Notes: a model not told the origin generated them from the sequence alone. A stretch of 19,906 nucleotides of DNA from CAYYWP01 sp050176585 (GCA_050176585.1 JBFXHX010000056.1:1-19906); one strand, 5' to 3'. Shown: positions 1 through 7,060, counted from the first letter of the stretch. Numbers and translations: made by a program.

Positions 1-174
1 GTAGCGGCACGGGCGTACTCGGCGCAGACACCGGCCCGGCACGCGTCTGCAGGCATTACCGCTGTACGCCGTCCAGGTACTTTTTGCTTGTCTCACGGGG
101 GCTGCAGCCGTAATTGGAATGCTGATCACGCCGGAGCGGCGGGCCAGAATAGCCATTGCCGCGTGGAGGTCCAG

Positions 175-1500
175 ATGAAGCGTCTCCCGTCTCGGCGGCT
201 CTGCTGCGCGCTTGCGCTGGTGTCGGTATTGACAGCTCCGCCGGCGCGCGCGGCGCAGGTCATGATTGAACCCGTCAAAGACAATACGATCTACGCAGAA
301 TCGGGCGATCTGAGCAATGCGAAGGGCTTCGGTCTGTTCGCTGGCTCGGCTGGGCCGCGAAGCAACGCCGTGCGCCGAGCCCTGCTGGCGTTCGATGTCG
401 CGGCGTCGATTCCCGCCAACGCGACCATCACGGCCGTCGAGGTCCGGCTCACCGTCACGCGCACCAACGTCGGAGCCCAAACGATGGCACTGCACCGCGT
501 CAGCGCGGACTGGGGCGAGGGGACATCGAACGCAACCGGTGAGGAGGGCATGGGCGCGACCGCGACGACCGGTGACGCGACCTGGACCGCTCGCTTCTTC
601 AACACACAGCTCTGGACCACCGCGGGCGGAGACTTCGCGGCGACGGCCAGCGCGACCGCTTCCGCCGGCGCGGCCAACACGACGGCGACGTTCGCCTCGA
701 CGCCGCAGTTGGTCGCCGACGTGCAAGCATGGCTCAGCCAACCCCAGACGAACTTCGGTTGGATCGTGCGCGGCAACGAAGCGACCGCGGGCACCGCCAA
801 GCGCTTCGCCAGCCGCGAGGTGGCGCTGGCGGCTAGCCGACCGCAGTTGGTGGTCACCTTCGACACACCGCCCCAGACGCCGACCGGAACCCCGAGCGCG
901 ACGCCGAGCTCTACCCCCACCAGCTTTCCACTCACCGTCAGCGGTGTGCTGCGCTACTACGCCGGCAATCAGCCGCCGATCGCGGGCGCCACCGTCACCG
1001 CCAGCGGCTCCAGCACATTGTCGTTCGTCAGCAACGCCGCCGGTGCTTACACGGCGTCGCCTCTCAGCGCGAGCAACTGGATGCTGACGCCGCGCAAGGG
1101 CGGAGACGTGCAGTTGGCCATCTCGGCGCTCGACGCCACAGTCATTCTCCAGTTCATCGCCGATCCGGACATGTTTCCGCTCTCGACCTTGCAACTGCTC
1201 GCTTGCGACGTCACTGCCAGCGGCACCTGTAGCGCGCTCGATGCGACGCGGATTCTCCAGTACGTCGCCGGCAGTCCGACGCCGTTCGCAGCCGTAACGG
1301 CCTGCGGCTCGGACTGGCTCTTCAATCCCAACCCATCGCCGGTGCCCAATCAGGCGGTTTCGCCGCCGATGCTGAGCAACACCATGTGCCAGATGGGGCG
1401 CATCTCGTATATGCCCCTGGCGGGCAGCACCGCAGGTCAGGACTTCAGCGGGCTGGTCATCGGCGACGTGACCGGAAACTGGATGCCCGGGCCTCCCTGA
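175..1500 (+). CDS. Secreted DNRLRE-domain protein with dockerin-like C-terminal repeats
   Basis: Probable exported surface or matrix protein of 441 aa; no enzyme activity is apparent. The ATG at 175 is chosen over the upstream in-frame ATG at 88 because GGAGG lies 5 nt before it and a signal peptide starts there: MKRLPSRR, a hydrophobic core, then a PPARA-A cleavage site near residue 26. Residues about 30-230 form a DNRLRE-type beta domain (KDNTIYAE near 36-42, RRALLAFD, ADVQAWL). A Pro/Thr/Ser linker (about 231-252) follows, then a carboxypeptidase-regulatory-like beta domain (about 253-308). Two dockerin-like helices follow, SALDATVILQFIAD (about 317-330) and SALDATRILQYVAG (about 353-366). 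The Asp-rich calcium loops that normally precede such helices are degenerate, so cohesin binding is uncertain. A related GDVTGNW motif ends the protein. The gene stands alone and converges on the Rieske gene. The domain order is well supported; the role (adhesion or polysaccharide binding) is inferred. Confidence 0.85.
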   Translation: MKRLPSRRLCCALALVSVLTAPPARAAQVMIEPVKDNTIYAESGDLSNAKGFGLFAGSAGPRSNAVRRALLAFDVAASIPANATITAVEVRLTVTRTNVGAQTMALHRVSADWGEGTSNATGEEGMGATATTGDATWTARFFNTQLWTTAGGDFAATASATASAGAANTTATFASTPQLVADVQAWLSQPQTNFGWIVRGNEATAGTAKRFASREVALAASRPQLVVTFDTPPQTPTGTPSATPSSTPTSFPLTVSGVLRYYAGNQPPIAGATVTASGSSTLSFVSNAAGAYTASPLSASNWMLTPRKGGDVQLAISALDATVILQFIADPDMFPLSTLQLLACDVTASGTCSALDATRILQYVAGSPTPFAAVTACGSDWLFNPNPSPVPNQAVSPPMLSNTMCQMGRISYMPLAGSTAGQDFSGLVIGDVTGNWMPGPP

Positions 1501-1617
1501 TCCGCACCGAGTGCCACGCGCCGCGTACCCGGCGCACGGCTCTGGCGCGGCGCGCCATCCCGCACCTGCAGCACGCCGCCCGGATTGCGCGCTCAGCGAG
1601 CGTCGCGACCAGCGCAC

Positions 1618-1651
1618 CCATGCAGCGCCGCCGAGTGGCGGCGCTGCATGG
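1618..1651. terminator. Perfect 15-bp hairpin between convergent genes
   Basis: CCATGCAGCGCCGCC (1618-1632) and GGCGGCGCTGCATGG (1637-1651) are exact inverted repeats around the 4-nt loop GAGT. The structure lies 117 bp after the DNRLRE stop and 6 bp after the Rieske stop, where a bidirectional terminator is expected. Neither side has a clear U-run, so factor-independent termination is likely but not certain. Confidence 0.65.
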
Positions 1652-1657
1652 CATGCG

Positions 1658-2824
1658 TTATCGGCCGAATCCGTTCTCGCCCGCGATGCGATCCAGGATG
1701 TAGTGGGAAAACCGGTAAGGAATCGGCTCGTGCAGGGAGAACCGCCCCGGACGGAACAGCCGGGACTGGTAGCCCTTGAACGCCAGCGCGAGCACGCGCA
1801 TGTCCTGCGCATTGAAGCCGTCGACGCCGTCGTACGACTCCTTCGCGATCTGCGGGAAGTCCGGGCTCTCGACCAGCGCCTTGGGGAAGTGCCAGTCCAT
1901 GATGAACTGGGAGCGATCGGGGCCGTTCGGCACCATGACGAAGCAAATCATGCCGTTTGCCTGCAGCGACCACCCCCAATTCGGCAGCAGCAGCAAATAA
2001 TTCTGGGTCCTGCGCTCACGCTCGGTGAGGCCTTCGATGATGTACGAGGGTTGGCTCGAGCTGCCGGCGACGTTCGTCACCATCGCGTCCTGGAATTCGC
2101 CGACCAGGATCTCGTCGTGCCGCCCGCGTGGCTCCACCGTGCTCCAGTACCGCACGTCGCTGTAGCCCGGCGTGTCCCCGTGCGTGTTCGCGACGTGATA
2201 TGCCTCGGCATAATTCTCGACCAGCATCTTCCAGTTGCACTCGAAGTCGTAGATCCGGCGCTCGGTCGAGACCATTTCGCCCATTCGGAAGTTCTTCGCG
2301 AAGTCGGGCAGATTCCCCAGTGAATCGGCGAGCGGCTTACTCAGCGGGTCGAAATTGACGAGAATGCTGCCCTCCCAGGTCTCGACCTTCAGGGGGATTA
2401 AGCCGTACCGCGCAGCGTCAAAACTCTTGACCTCCTGCATATGCGGCGCGCCGATGAGCCGCCCATCCAAGCCGTACGTCCACCCGTGATACGGACAGGT
2501 GAACGCTTTGCAGTTCCCCTCGCCGGTGGCGATCACCGCGCCGCGGTGGCGGCAGACGGCCGAATACGCGCGCACCTGGTTCGCCTGATCGCGCAGCACC
2601 AGGATCGGTTCATCGACGATGGTGAAGGTGAAGTAGTCCCCGGGCTTCGTTAACTGCTCTACGTGCCCGACCCAAAGCCATTCCTTCATGAAGATGTGTC
2701 GGACCTCGAGCTCGTACATCTCCTTGGAGGTGTAGTACTGCGGCGGAGGCGGCACGGCTTCGTCGAGCGGGCGCCTCATTGCCTCGATCTCTGCATCACT
2801 GAAGATGTCTCTCAACATCGTCAT
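1658..2824 (-). CDS. Rieske non-heme iron oxygenase, alpha subunit
   Basis: Terminal oxygenase component of an aromatic-ring or quaternary-amine type hydroxylating system; 388 aa, a normal length. The ATG at 2824 is chosen because AGGAGG lies about 10 nt upstream; a longer in-frame start at 2914 lacks this. The N-terminal Rieske domain has C91-x-H93 and C110-x2-H113 (CRHRGA and CPYHGW), the [2Fe-2S] ligands. The C-terminal SRPBCC catalytic domain has NWKMLVENYAEAYHVANTH (about 197-215), giving iron ligands H210 and H215 with a likely third ligand D341. The residue bridging the two metal centres would be E207, where naphthalene-dioxygenase types use Asp; Glu is typical of choline/carnitine monooxygenase-like members. 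No reductase, ferredoxin or beta subunit is adjacent, so electron donors must be elsewhere. The substrate cannot be read from sequence. A 14-bp palindrome about 240 bp upstream may be its operator. Confidence 0.93.
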   Translation of the reverse strand: MTMLRDIFSDAEIEAMRRPLDEAVPPPPQYYTSKEMYELEVRHIFMKEWLWVGHVEQLTKPGDYFTFTIVDEPILVLRDQANQVRAYSAVCRHRGAVIATGEGNCKAFTCPYHGWTYGLDGRLIGAPHMQEVKSFDAARYGLIPLKVETWEGSILVNFDPLSKPLADSLGNLPDFAKNFRMGEMVSTERRIYDFECNWKMLVENYAEAYHVANTHGDTPGYSDVRYWSTVEPRGRHDEILVGEFQDAMVTNVAGSSSQPSYIIEGLTERERRTQNYLLLLPNWGWSLQANGMICFVMVPNGPDRSQFIMDWHFPKALVESPDFPQIAKESYDGVDGFNAQDMRVLALAFKGYQSRLFRPGRFSLHEPIPYRFSHYILDRIAGENGFGR

Positions 2825-3510
2825 CGTTACCGCGCCTCCTTTTGAGCCTTTCACCAACCCGACGGGCAGAGCTGGACTTCCTCGGGCACCGCGTTCATCG
2901 CCATCGATGTGCACGCACCGCGGTCGAAGTTGAGACCCGGCTCGAGGTCCCTATCCGGCCGCCTCGGGACCGTCGGCTGGCCGCATGCCGCGTTTTTCGC
3001 CGTCTGCGCGCGTCGCGCGAAGTCGATGCTGGACAGGGTTGCGGCTCGGCGAGCAGCGCCTGGATCATTGTCGACAATGGCTGGGCTGGTGGAGCCCTAC
3101 TCCGCCAGGCTGTTTTTGACAAGCGTACAATGGCCCACACTGCACAGCCACGACCGTACGCGCCGGGCGACGCGCCGGCGGATTGCTACTCGCCAACCCT
3201 CCGTGTCGAGCCCGCTTCCCGCCGGATTGACCGACACCGTCAAGAACCGGCCGGCGGCTAATCACCGCGTCATGGCCGCACCCCAGCGGTGCGGCACCCA
3301 ATTGTCCGTCCAGCCGGATTGAGGTTCTCCTGCGGCACCCAGCACGGCGCTTATCCGCCATTCGGTGCTGGACGGCAGCGCCCACGAAAAGTTACAAACA
3401 CAGGCAGATTTGCGACCGTTGATCCCCCGCATTCATAGCTGGCGAAAGAACGTCGGCAATGTCGTTCGCGCGTTCACGCGTGGCATTGTCCTTGCCGGCA
3501 AAAGCGCTCA
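2825..3510. other. Gene-free stretch of 686 bp between divergent genes
   Basis: The open frames here are short, Arg/Ser/Pro-rich and mutually overlapping, with no family signature and no good ribosome binding site, so I call no gene. It lies between the divergent Rieske and membrane-fusion genes and must carry the promoters of both. The only structured element I see is the palindrome at 3066-3079. Confidence 0.6.
3066..3079. promoter_or_regulatory. 14-bp perfect palindrome, candidate repressor operator
   Basis: CATTGTCGACAATG reads identically on both strands. The core TTGTCGACAA resembles the TTGTNNACAA-type half-sites used by some GntR/FadR-family regulators. On the minus strand a weak promoter-like pair sits just upstream: TTGTCA (3122-3117), 17 nt, TAGGGC (3099-3094). 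That would put the palindrome at about +8 to +21 of a transcript reading into the Rieske gene. The -10 match is poor, so the promoter is tentative. No GntR gene is in this window. Confidence 0.35.
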
Positions 3511-4959
3511 ATGGCGATTATCCAGGCGTTGATTGCGTTCATCGGCCGCTCCGCCGGCAAGATCATGAACGCGATCTTCGGCTGGGCCGTGCGCGCGCTC
3601 TTCGGCAGCCGTTCCGGCGCCGAGAATACGCTTCTGACGGGCGTGGTGGCGCTCGCTGCCCTCTGGCCGTTGCTCATACTCGGCATCGCATTCCCCCGCG
3701 CTGCCGCGTTCATATTGGCGTTCGTCCCAATTCCGAAGCGGTTCCCCGACTGGACCATACGGGCGGTGTGGATCGGCTTGGCGATCGCGGTGCCGGGGAT
3801 CGTCGGCGTGGTTCTGGCCATCAAGGCGCCGCCCGGCGCGCGGCGCGAGCCGTTCTTCATGCGGCTGGCGCGCGGCTACCCCACCACGGTCGCCCTCGCG
3901 GTCGCGTTCTGGATGAGCTTCGTCAGCTTGCCCGTGCTGCGCCTGATATCCGCCGCACGCGGCCTTGGTGAAACCCACATCCCGCTGATCACCAAGGCGG
4001 ACAGCTATGGCCCGACAGCCGAGCGCATCCGCGGCGTCCTAAACGCGCGCGGGTTCCGCGTACGCCAGACGCAGCCCGGTTTCTGGCTCCGCGCGCCCAT
4101 GCAGATCATGCGCTCGCTCGGCGGCGCGCGGCTCCGCAGTCACATCCCGGAGCGACTCGCCTATTTCCGCGGACCCGATCTCGAAGGCGTGCTCTACCCG
4201 ACGAGTCTATTGTTGCGCGGCCCGGACACAAAGATCACGATTGCGCACGGTCTCCTCGTCGAGGCCCTGACGCCGGGCGATGCGCTGCAAACGACCAGTC
4301 CAGACGCCGAAGACATCGAGCGCCAGATCAAACGCGTGTGGCGGGTGCTCGCCGAGAACCCGGCAGCACACACCGCATCGCGCTGGCTAGAGATGCGCCT
4401 CGCCGACATCGCCAAGCAGATCGCGCGCCTCGAGACCCCTTACGACGACTGGCAAACCGTATACCGCCAAGCGCTCCAGCTAGACCGCGCCTTGCGCGGC
4501 GAGCGACAGCTCCTGGCGCAGAACGAGGAGACCGCCATGGAACATGTAGAACATCGGGTGGCAACCGAGCAGCGCAATCCAGCCCTGCAGCAGCGCCCGA
4601 CCACCGATCTGTTGGGTGAGGTCATCAACAAGGCGACGCTGCTGCTCGACAAGGAGGTCGAGCTGGCCCGTGCCGAGCTCAAAAAGGATCTCCAGGCCGC
4701 ACTCGCCATGGTCAAGGGCTTCGCCGTGGCGGCGGTCGCGGCGTTGATCACGTTGAACCTGCTGTTCGTCGCCGCGGTGTTCGCCTTGCTGCCGTACACC
4801 GCGGGTTGGGTCGCAGCGCTCGGCTTCGCAGGCGTGACGTTGCTGGTCGCAATCGTCGCCAGCGCCATCGCCTGGCGCCAGCGCATCGGCCGGCCGCTCG
4901 CCCTCACCCGTAAGACGCTGAGAGAGGATCTGCAATGGGCGAAAGAACAACTGGCGTGA
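3511..4959 (+). CDS. Membrane protein fused in frame to a Holin-X domain
   Basis: A 482-aa reading frame with two unlike halves. Residues 1-342 contain about three membrane segments (about 40-75, 83-106, 124-148), then a soluble region with LRSHIPERLAYFRGPDL and YDDWQTVYRQALQLDRAL; I recognise no named family for this half. Residues about 363-482 match the Phage_holin_3_6/Holin-X type: amphipathic TTDLLGEVINKATLLLDKEVELARAELKK, then two hydrophobic hairpin segments (about 403-428 and 433-454) and a basic tail. At the junction, codon 343 is an ATG preceded by GAGGAG at 6-nt spacing (see 4537-4959). The ATG at 3511 has no strong Shine-Dalgarno, and the only in-frame alternative before the TAG at 3436 is a CTG. 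The next gene overlaps by 25 bp. Holin-X proteins paired with DUF3618-like proteins are common chromosomal envelope genes, so this need not be phage. Function unknown. Confidence 0.75.
   Translation: MAIIQALIAFIGRSAGKIMNAIFGWAVRALFGSRSGAENTLLTGVVALAALWPLLILGIAFPRAAAFILAFVPIPKRFPDWTIRAVWIGLAIAVPGIVGVVLAIKAPPGARREPFFMRLARGYPTTVALAVAFWMSFVSLPVLRLISAARGLGETHIPLITKADSYGPTAERIRGVLNARGFRVRQTQPGFWLRAPMQIMRSLGGARLRSHIPERLAYFRGPDLEGVLYPTSLLLRGPDTKITIAHGLLVEALTPGDALQTTSPDAEDIERQIKRVWRVLAENPAAHTASRWLEMRLADIAKQIARLETPYDDWQTVYRQALQLDRALRGERQLLAQNEETAMEHVEHRVATEQRNPALQQRPTTDLLGEVINKATLLLDKEVELARAELKKDLQAALAMVKGFAVAAVAALITLNLLFVAAVFALLPYTAGWVAALGFAGVTLLVAIVASAIAWRQRIGRPLALTRKTLREDLQWAKEQLA
4537..4959 (+). 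CDS. Holin-X family protein as a possible separate in-frame product
   Basis: Alternative translation of the last 140 codons of the preceding reading frame. The ATG at 4537 follows GAGGAG (4525-4530) at 6-nt spacing, a better initiation site than that of the long frame itself. The product MEHVEHRV... has the usual size and layout of a stand-alone Holin-X/DUF1469-like protein: a polar N-terminus, an amphipathic helix, two membrane segments and a charged tail. Either the cell makes both the long and short proteins, or the upstream gene has lost its stop codon and been joined to this one, or the fusion is an assembly or base-calling error. The family is known as small integral membrane proteins without proven lytic function in chromosomal contexts. 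Confidence 0.5.
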   Translation: MEHVEHRVATEQRNPALQQRPTTDLLGEVINKATLLLDKEVELARAELKKDLQAALAMVKGFAVAAVAALITLNLLFVAAVFALLPYTAGWVAALGFAGVTLLVAIVASAIAWRQRIGRPLALTRKTLREDLQWAKEQLA

Positions 4960-5426
4960 ACGAAGGCGAGATCGAAGAGGGCGCGGTTCGGACTGAGGAG
5001 CCAGCTGCCGCCGCGCCCGGCAATGGCGCGGCGAAGGAGCTCGACCCGCACGAGATCGAAGAAGAGATCGAATCGATCCGCGGACGACTCGGGGAATTGA
5101 TGAGCGAGCTCGATCGACGCCGGCACGAAGCCCTCGACATCCGGCTGCAGGCCAGCCGGCATCCCGTGGCAACACTGGTGGTCGCTACGGCCGGCGCGCT
5201 CGCGGTTGTCGGCATCACGACCTGGATCTACCGCCGCATCCGGCCCGAACCGCTGGCGGTCCGCGCCGAGAAGCTGGCGACCGCGCTCGAGCTGATCGCC
5301 AAGGACCCCGGCAAGCTCGTGCAGTTGCTCGAGCAACGGCCCAACTCGCGGTTACCAGCGCTGTTGACGCCGGTGATCATGAAGGCGGCGACCGAGATGG
5401 GAAAGCGGGCAGTCACGAGGAGCTGA
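4935..5426 (+). CDS. DUF3618-like single-pass membrane protein
   Basis: A 163-aa protein of unknown function, probably envelope-associated. The ATG at 4935 lies inside the previous frame (25-bp overlap, different register) with GAGAGG upstream, so translational coupling is likely. Residues 1-35 are acidic and Ala-rich. Residues about 36-68 form an amphipathic helix, DPHEIEEEIESIRGRLGELM, of the kind at the start of DUF3618 proteins. One membrane segment follows at about 77-98 (PVATLVVATAGALAVVGITT), then a basic stop-transfer YRRIR and a helical C-terminal part. Family assignment rests on the helix motif plus the neighbouring Holin-X domain, a pairing seen repeatedly in bacterial genomes. It may be a structural membrane protein acting with its neighbour, but that is inference. 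Confidence 0.75.
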   Translation: MGERTTGVNEGEIEEGAVRTEEPAAAAPGNGAAKELDPHEIEEEIESIRGRLGELMSELDRRRHEALDIRLQASRHPVATLVVATAGALAVVGITTWIYRRIRPEPLAVRAEKLATALELIAKDPGKLVQLLEQRPNSRLPALLTPVIMKAATEMGKRAVTRS

Positions 5427-5569
5427 GCGCCGCCCGGACGCTGTGCGGCCGCCGCGCACGGCATGTCGACACGCGCTTCCGCGCAACGGCAAAGCAACGC
5501 GAGAGCTCCCCGACCGCTTCGCAGGCAGCCTACTTTGACTACGGCCGTAGCGCGGACTAGCTCAACTCG

Positions 5570-5869
5570 ATGCGTTACCGCGTCCCATGGCCGCGTTCTT
5601 CTGCAACTGCCGTGCGCGTGCGTGCGGCGCGCACAGGCGCCCCGGCCGCGAACCCCCATGCTGCCGCTCACCCCGCGTCCGCGCGCAGCCGCATCGTCCT
5701 CGCCCGCAGCGATGCGCCCCTCAGCACGCAGCGCGATCAGCCGGCGACCGCCGCCCCAGCCCCGCAGGGCTGGTCGCGCCGGTTCACCATCGCCACGTGG
5801 ATCGTTCTCGGCGCTGCAGTCTCCGCGCTCTGGGCGCTCTTGCTGTTGGGCGACTCGCTCAATCGATAG
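5570..5869 (+). CDS. Possible small membrane protein (doubtful)
   Basis: A 99-aa frame. The first 65 residues are Ala/Arg/Pro-rich and low complexity, but the end, WSRRFTIATWIVLGAAVSAL followed by WALLLLGDSLNR, is a clean single membrane helix with a basic flank on its N-terminal side. The stop is followed 13 bp later by a 7-bp hairpin (5883-5901). No Shine-Dalgarno supports the ATG and I recognise no homologue. A shorter start may be used, or the frame may be chance. It is listed because the helix and hairpin fit a real gene end. Confidence 0.35.
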   Translation: MRYRVPWPRSSATAVRVRAARTGAPAANPHAAAHPASARSRIVLARSDAPLSTQRDQPATAAPAPQGWSRRFTIATWIVLGAAVSALWALLLLGDSLNR

Positions 5870-5882
5870 CGCCGGGTACGCC

Positions 5883-5901
5883 GCGCTGCACGGCGCAGCG
5901 C
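5883..5901. terminator. Hairpin between convergent reading frames
   Basis: GCGCTGC (5883-5889) and GCAGCGC (5895-5901) pair exactly around the loop ACGGC. It lies 13 bp after the small membrane frame and 9 bp from the phhB stop, so it could terminate transcription from both sides. There is no U-tract. Confidence 0.4.
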
Positions 5902-5910
5902 TCGGGCAGC

Positions 5911-6264
5911 TCAGGAGGCGAGCTGGGCGTGGCGGTCAGCGAAGGCGCGGTCGCACTTCGCGGCGAAAACGAAATCGCTCTCGGTGAGGCCGTTGATCTT
6001 GTGCGTCCAGATCTGCACTCCGACGCGTCCCCACGCCATCGTGAGATCCGGATGATGGTTCTGTTCTTCCGCGATTGCCGCGATCCGGTTCAGCAGCTCG
6101 AGCGCCTCGGCGAAGTTCTTGACCCGGTACGTCTTTTCCAGGTGGTGCAACTCCACCGCGCTCCAGCCGTCAATCTCGGCCAGCAACGGTCTCACCTGCT
6201 CCTCGGTCAGCGGCGGCACGCCGCCGCGGCACGGTACGCACTGCCGATCCGCCAAGCTACTCAT
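5911..6264 (-). CDS. phhB: Pterin-4a-carbinolamine dehydratase
   Basis: Dehydrates 4a-hydroxytetrahydrobiopterin to quinonoid dihydropterin, recycling the pterin used by aromatic amino acid hydroxylases; also found in bacteria lacking those enzymes. The protein is 117 aa, normal for the family. The ATG at 6264 is chosen because GGAGG lies 4 nt upstream and the family fold begins soon after; a longer frame to 6444 would run through the regulatory gap. The signature EEQNHHPDLTMAW contains the catalytic H70-H71-P72, followed by W86-x-H88 and a downstream D97. The N-terminus CVPCRGGVPPLTEEQ is also typical. No phenylalanine hydroxylase is in the window, so its substrate enzyme is unknown. It is transcribed divergently from the response regulator. 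Confidence 0.93.
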   Translation of the reverse strand: MSSLADRQCVPCRGGVPPLTEEQVRPLLAEIDGWSAVELHHLEKTYRVKNFAEALELLNRIAAIAEEQNHHPDLTMAWGRVGVQIWTHKINGLTESDFVFAAKCDRAFADRHAQLAS

Positions 6265-6306
6265 GGGTCCTCCACGGTGATTGGGCGCCGGGCGCCACTG
6301 GACAGT

Positions 6307-6335
6307 TTGAAACACAGGCGCCGCAGTCGTTTCAA
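6307..6335. promoter_or_regulatory. Inverted repeat TTGAAAC-N15-GTTTCAA, candidate operator
   Basis: Exact 7-bp arms (6307-6313 and 6329-6335) flank 15 nt containing GGCGCC. It sits 43 bp upstream of phhB and 72 bp upstream of the response-regulator start, in the divergent promoter region. It is symmetric enough to be a dimeric regulator site, perhaps for the adjacent NarL/FixJ-type regulator, which is inference. Confidence 0.4.
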
Positions 6336-6336
6336 C

Positions 6337-6362
6337 CGGCTCGGCGAGGATTTGCCGAGCCG
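6337..6362. repeat. 9-bp perfect inverted repeat upstream of the response regulator
   Basis: CGGCTCGGC (6337-6345) and GCCGAGCCG (6354-6362) pair exactly around an 8-nt loop. It starts one base after the TTGAAAC dyad and is followed one base later by a second hairpin. It could be a leader hairpin of the response-regulator transcript or a terminator for an upstream read-through. Confidence 0.5.
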
Positions 6363-6363
6363 T

Positions 6364-6385
6364 TCGCAGCCGCGGTAGGCTGCGA
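6364..6385. repeat. 8-bp perfect inverted repeat upstream of the response regulator
   Basis: TCGCAGCC (6364-6371) and GGCTGCGA (6378-6385) pair exactly around the 6-nt loop GCGGTA. It ends 21 bp before the ATG at 6407, close enough to affect initiation if transcribed. Confidence 0.5.
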
Positions 6386-6406
6386 CCGCGAGTATGGGAT
6401 TGCGAT

Positions 6407-7060
6407 ATGTCGACGCAGCCGCCGAGCGTCGCCCCCGAGCTCACCCCGACCGTTCACGTGGTGGATGACGACCCGGCCATGCGCTCATCGCTGCGCTGGC
6501 TCATCGAGTCCGTGGGGCTCCCGGTGGCGACCTACGGCAGCGCCGAGCAGTTCCTGGACGAATACCCGCCGGGCGGGCCGGGATGCCTCGTCCTGGACAT
6601 CCGGATGCCCGGAATGAGCGGCCTCGATCTGCAGCACGATCTCGTCCACCGCGGTCTCGGTCTGCCGGTGCTGATCATCACCGGCTACGCCGAGGTGCCA
6701 GTGGCCCTGCGAGCGATGAAAGCCGGCGCGTTCGACTTCATCGAGAAGCCGTTCAGCGAACAGACCCTGCTCGATCGCATACGCGCGGCGCTCGCTCACG
6801 ATGACGTGACGAGGCGACAGCGCGCCATGCGCGACCAGGTCATTGCCCGTCTCCGGCTGCTCACCCAGCGCGAGCGCGACGTCTTGCACCGCGTGGTCGC
6901 CGGCAAGAGCAACAAGGTCATCGCCGCCGAGCTCGCGCTCAGCATGAAAACAGTCGAGGTGCATCGCGCGCGGCTCATGGACAAGCTGAAGGCCCAGTCC
7001 CTGGCCGACCTGATCCGCTTCGCGCTGCTCGCCGGCGAGAACGAGGTGCCCAGCCTCTGA
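6407..7060 (+). CDS. FixJ/NarL-type response regulator
   Basis: DNA-binding response regulator of 217 aa, normal for the FixJ/TtrR class. The receiver domain (about 15-130) has the acidic pocket D20-D21-D22, phosphoacceptor D64 in CLVLDIRMPGMSG, T92 in IITGYAEV and K114 in FIEKPF; the ITGYAEVPVALRAMKAGAFD stretch is characteristic of FixJ relatives. The output domain (about 148-208) is a LuxR-type helix-turn-helix: LTQRERDVLHRVVAGKSNK, then the recognition helix around KTVEVHRARLMDKL. No sensor histidine kinase is adjacent, so it is an orphan here. Upstream lie three consecutive inverted repeats that may be autoregulatory sites. The ferritin-like gene follows 124 bp downstream on the same strand. 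The Shine-Dalgarno is weak (GGGATTGCGAT). The regulated genes cannot be inferred from sequence. Confidence 0.92.
   Translation: MSTQPPSVAPELTPTVHVVDDDPAMRSSLRWLIESVGLPVATYGSAEQFLDEYPPGGPGCLVLDIRMPGMSGLDLQHDLVHRGLGLPVLIITGYAEVPVALRAMKAGAFDFIEKPFSEQTLLDRIRAALAHDDVTRRQRAMRDQVIARLRLLTQRERDVLHRVVAGKSNKVIAAELALSMKTVEVHRARLMDKLKAQSLADLIRFALLAGENEVPSL

Noticed and set aside
88..116. Promoter-like TTGTCT-N17-TAATTG before the DNRLRE gene
   Set aside because: The spacing is right but the -10 match is only two of six bases; not strong enough to call.
1..174. Gene end at the left edge
   Set aside because: No frame with convincing protein-like sequence runs in from position 1 and none ends near a terminator.
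3116..3131. TTGACA followed by TACAAT on the + strand
   Set aside because: Only 4 bp separate them, so they cannot be -35 and -10 of one promoter.
4537..5426. Prophage lysis cassette suggested by the holin-like domain
   Set aside because: No endolysin, spanin, structural gene or integrase is nearby, and chromosomal Holin-X genes are common.
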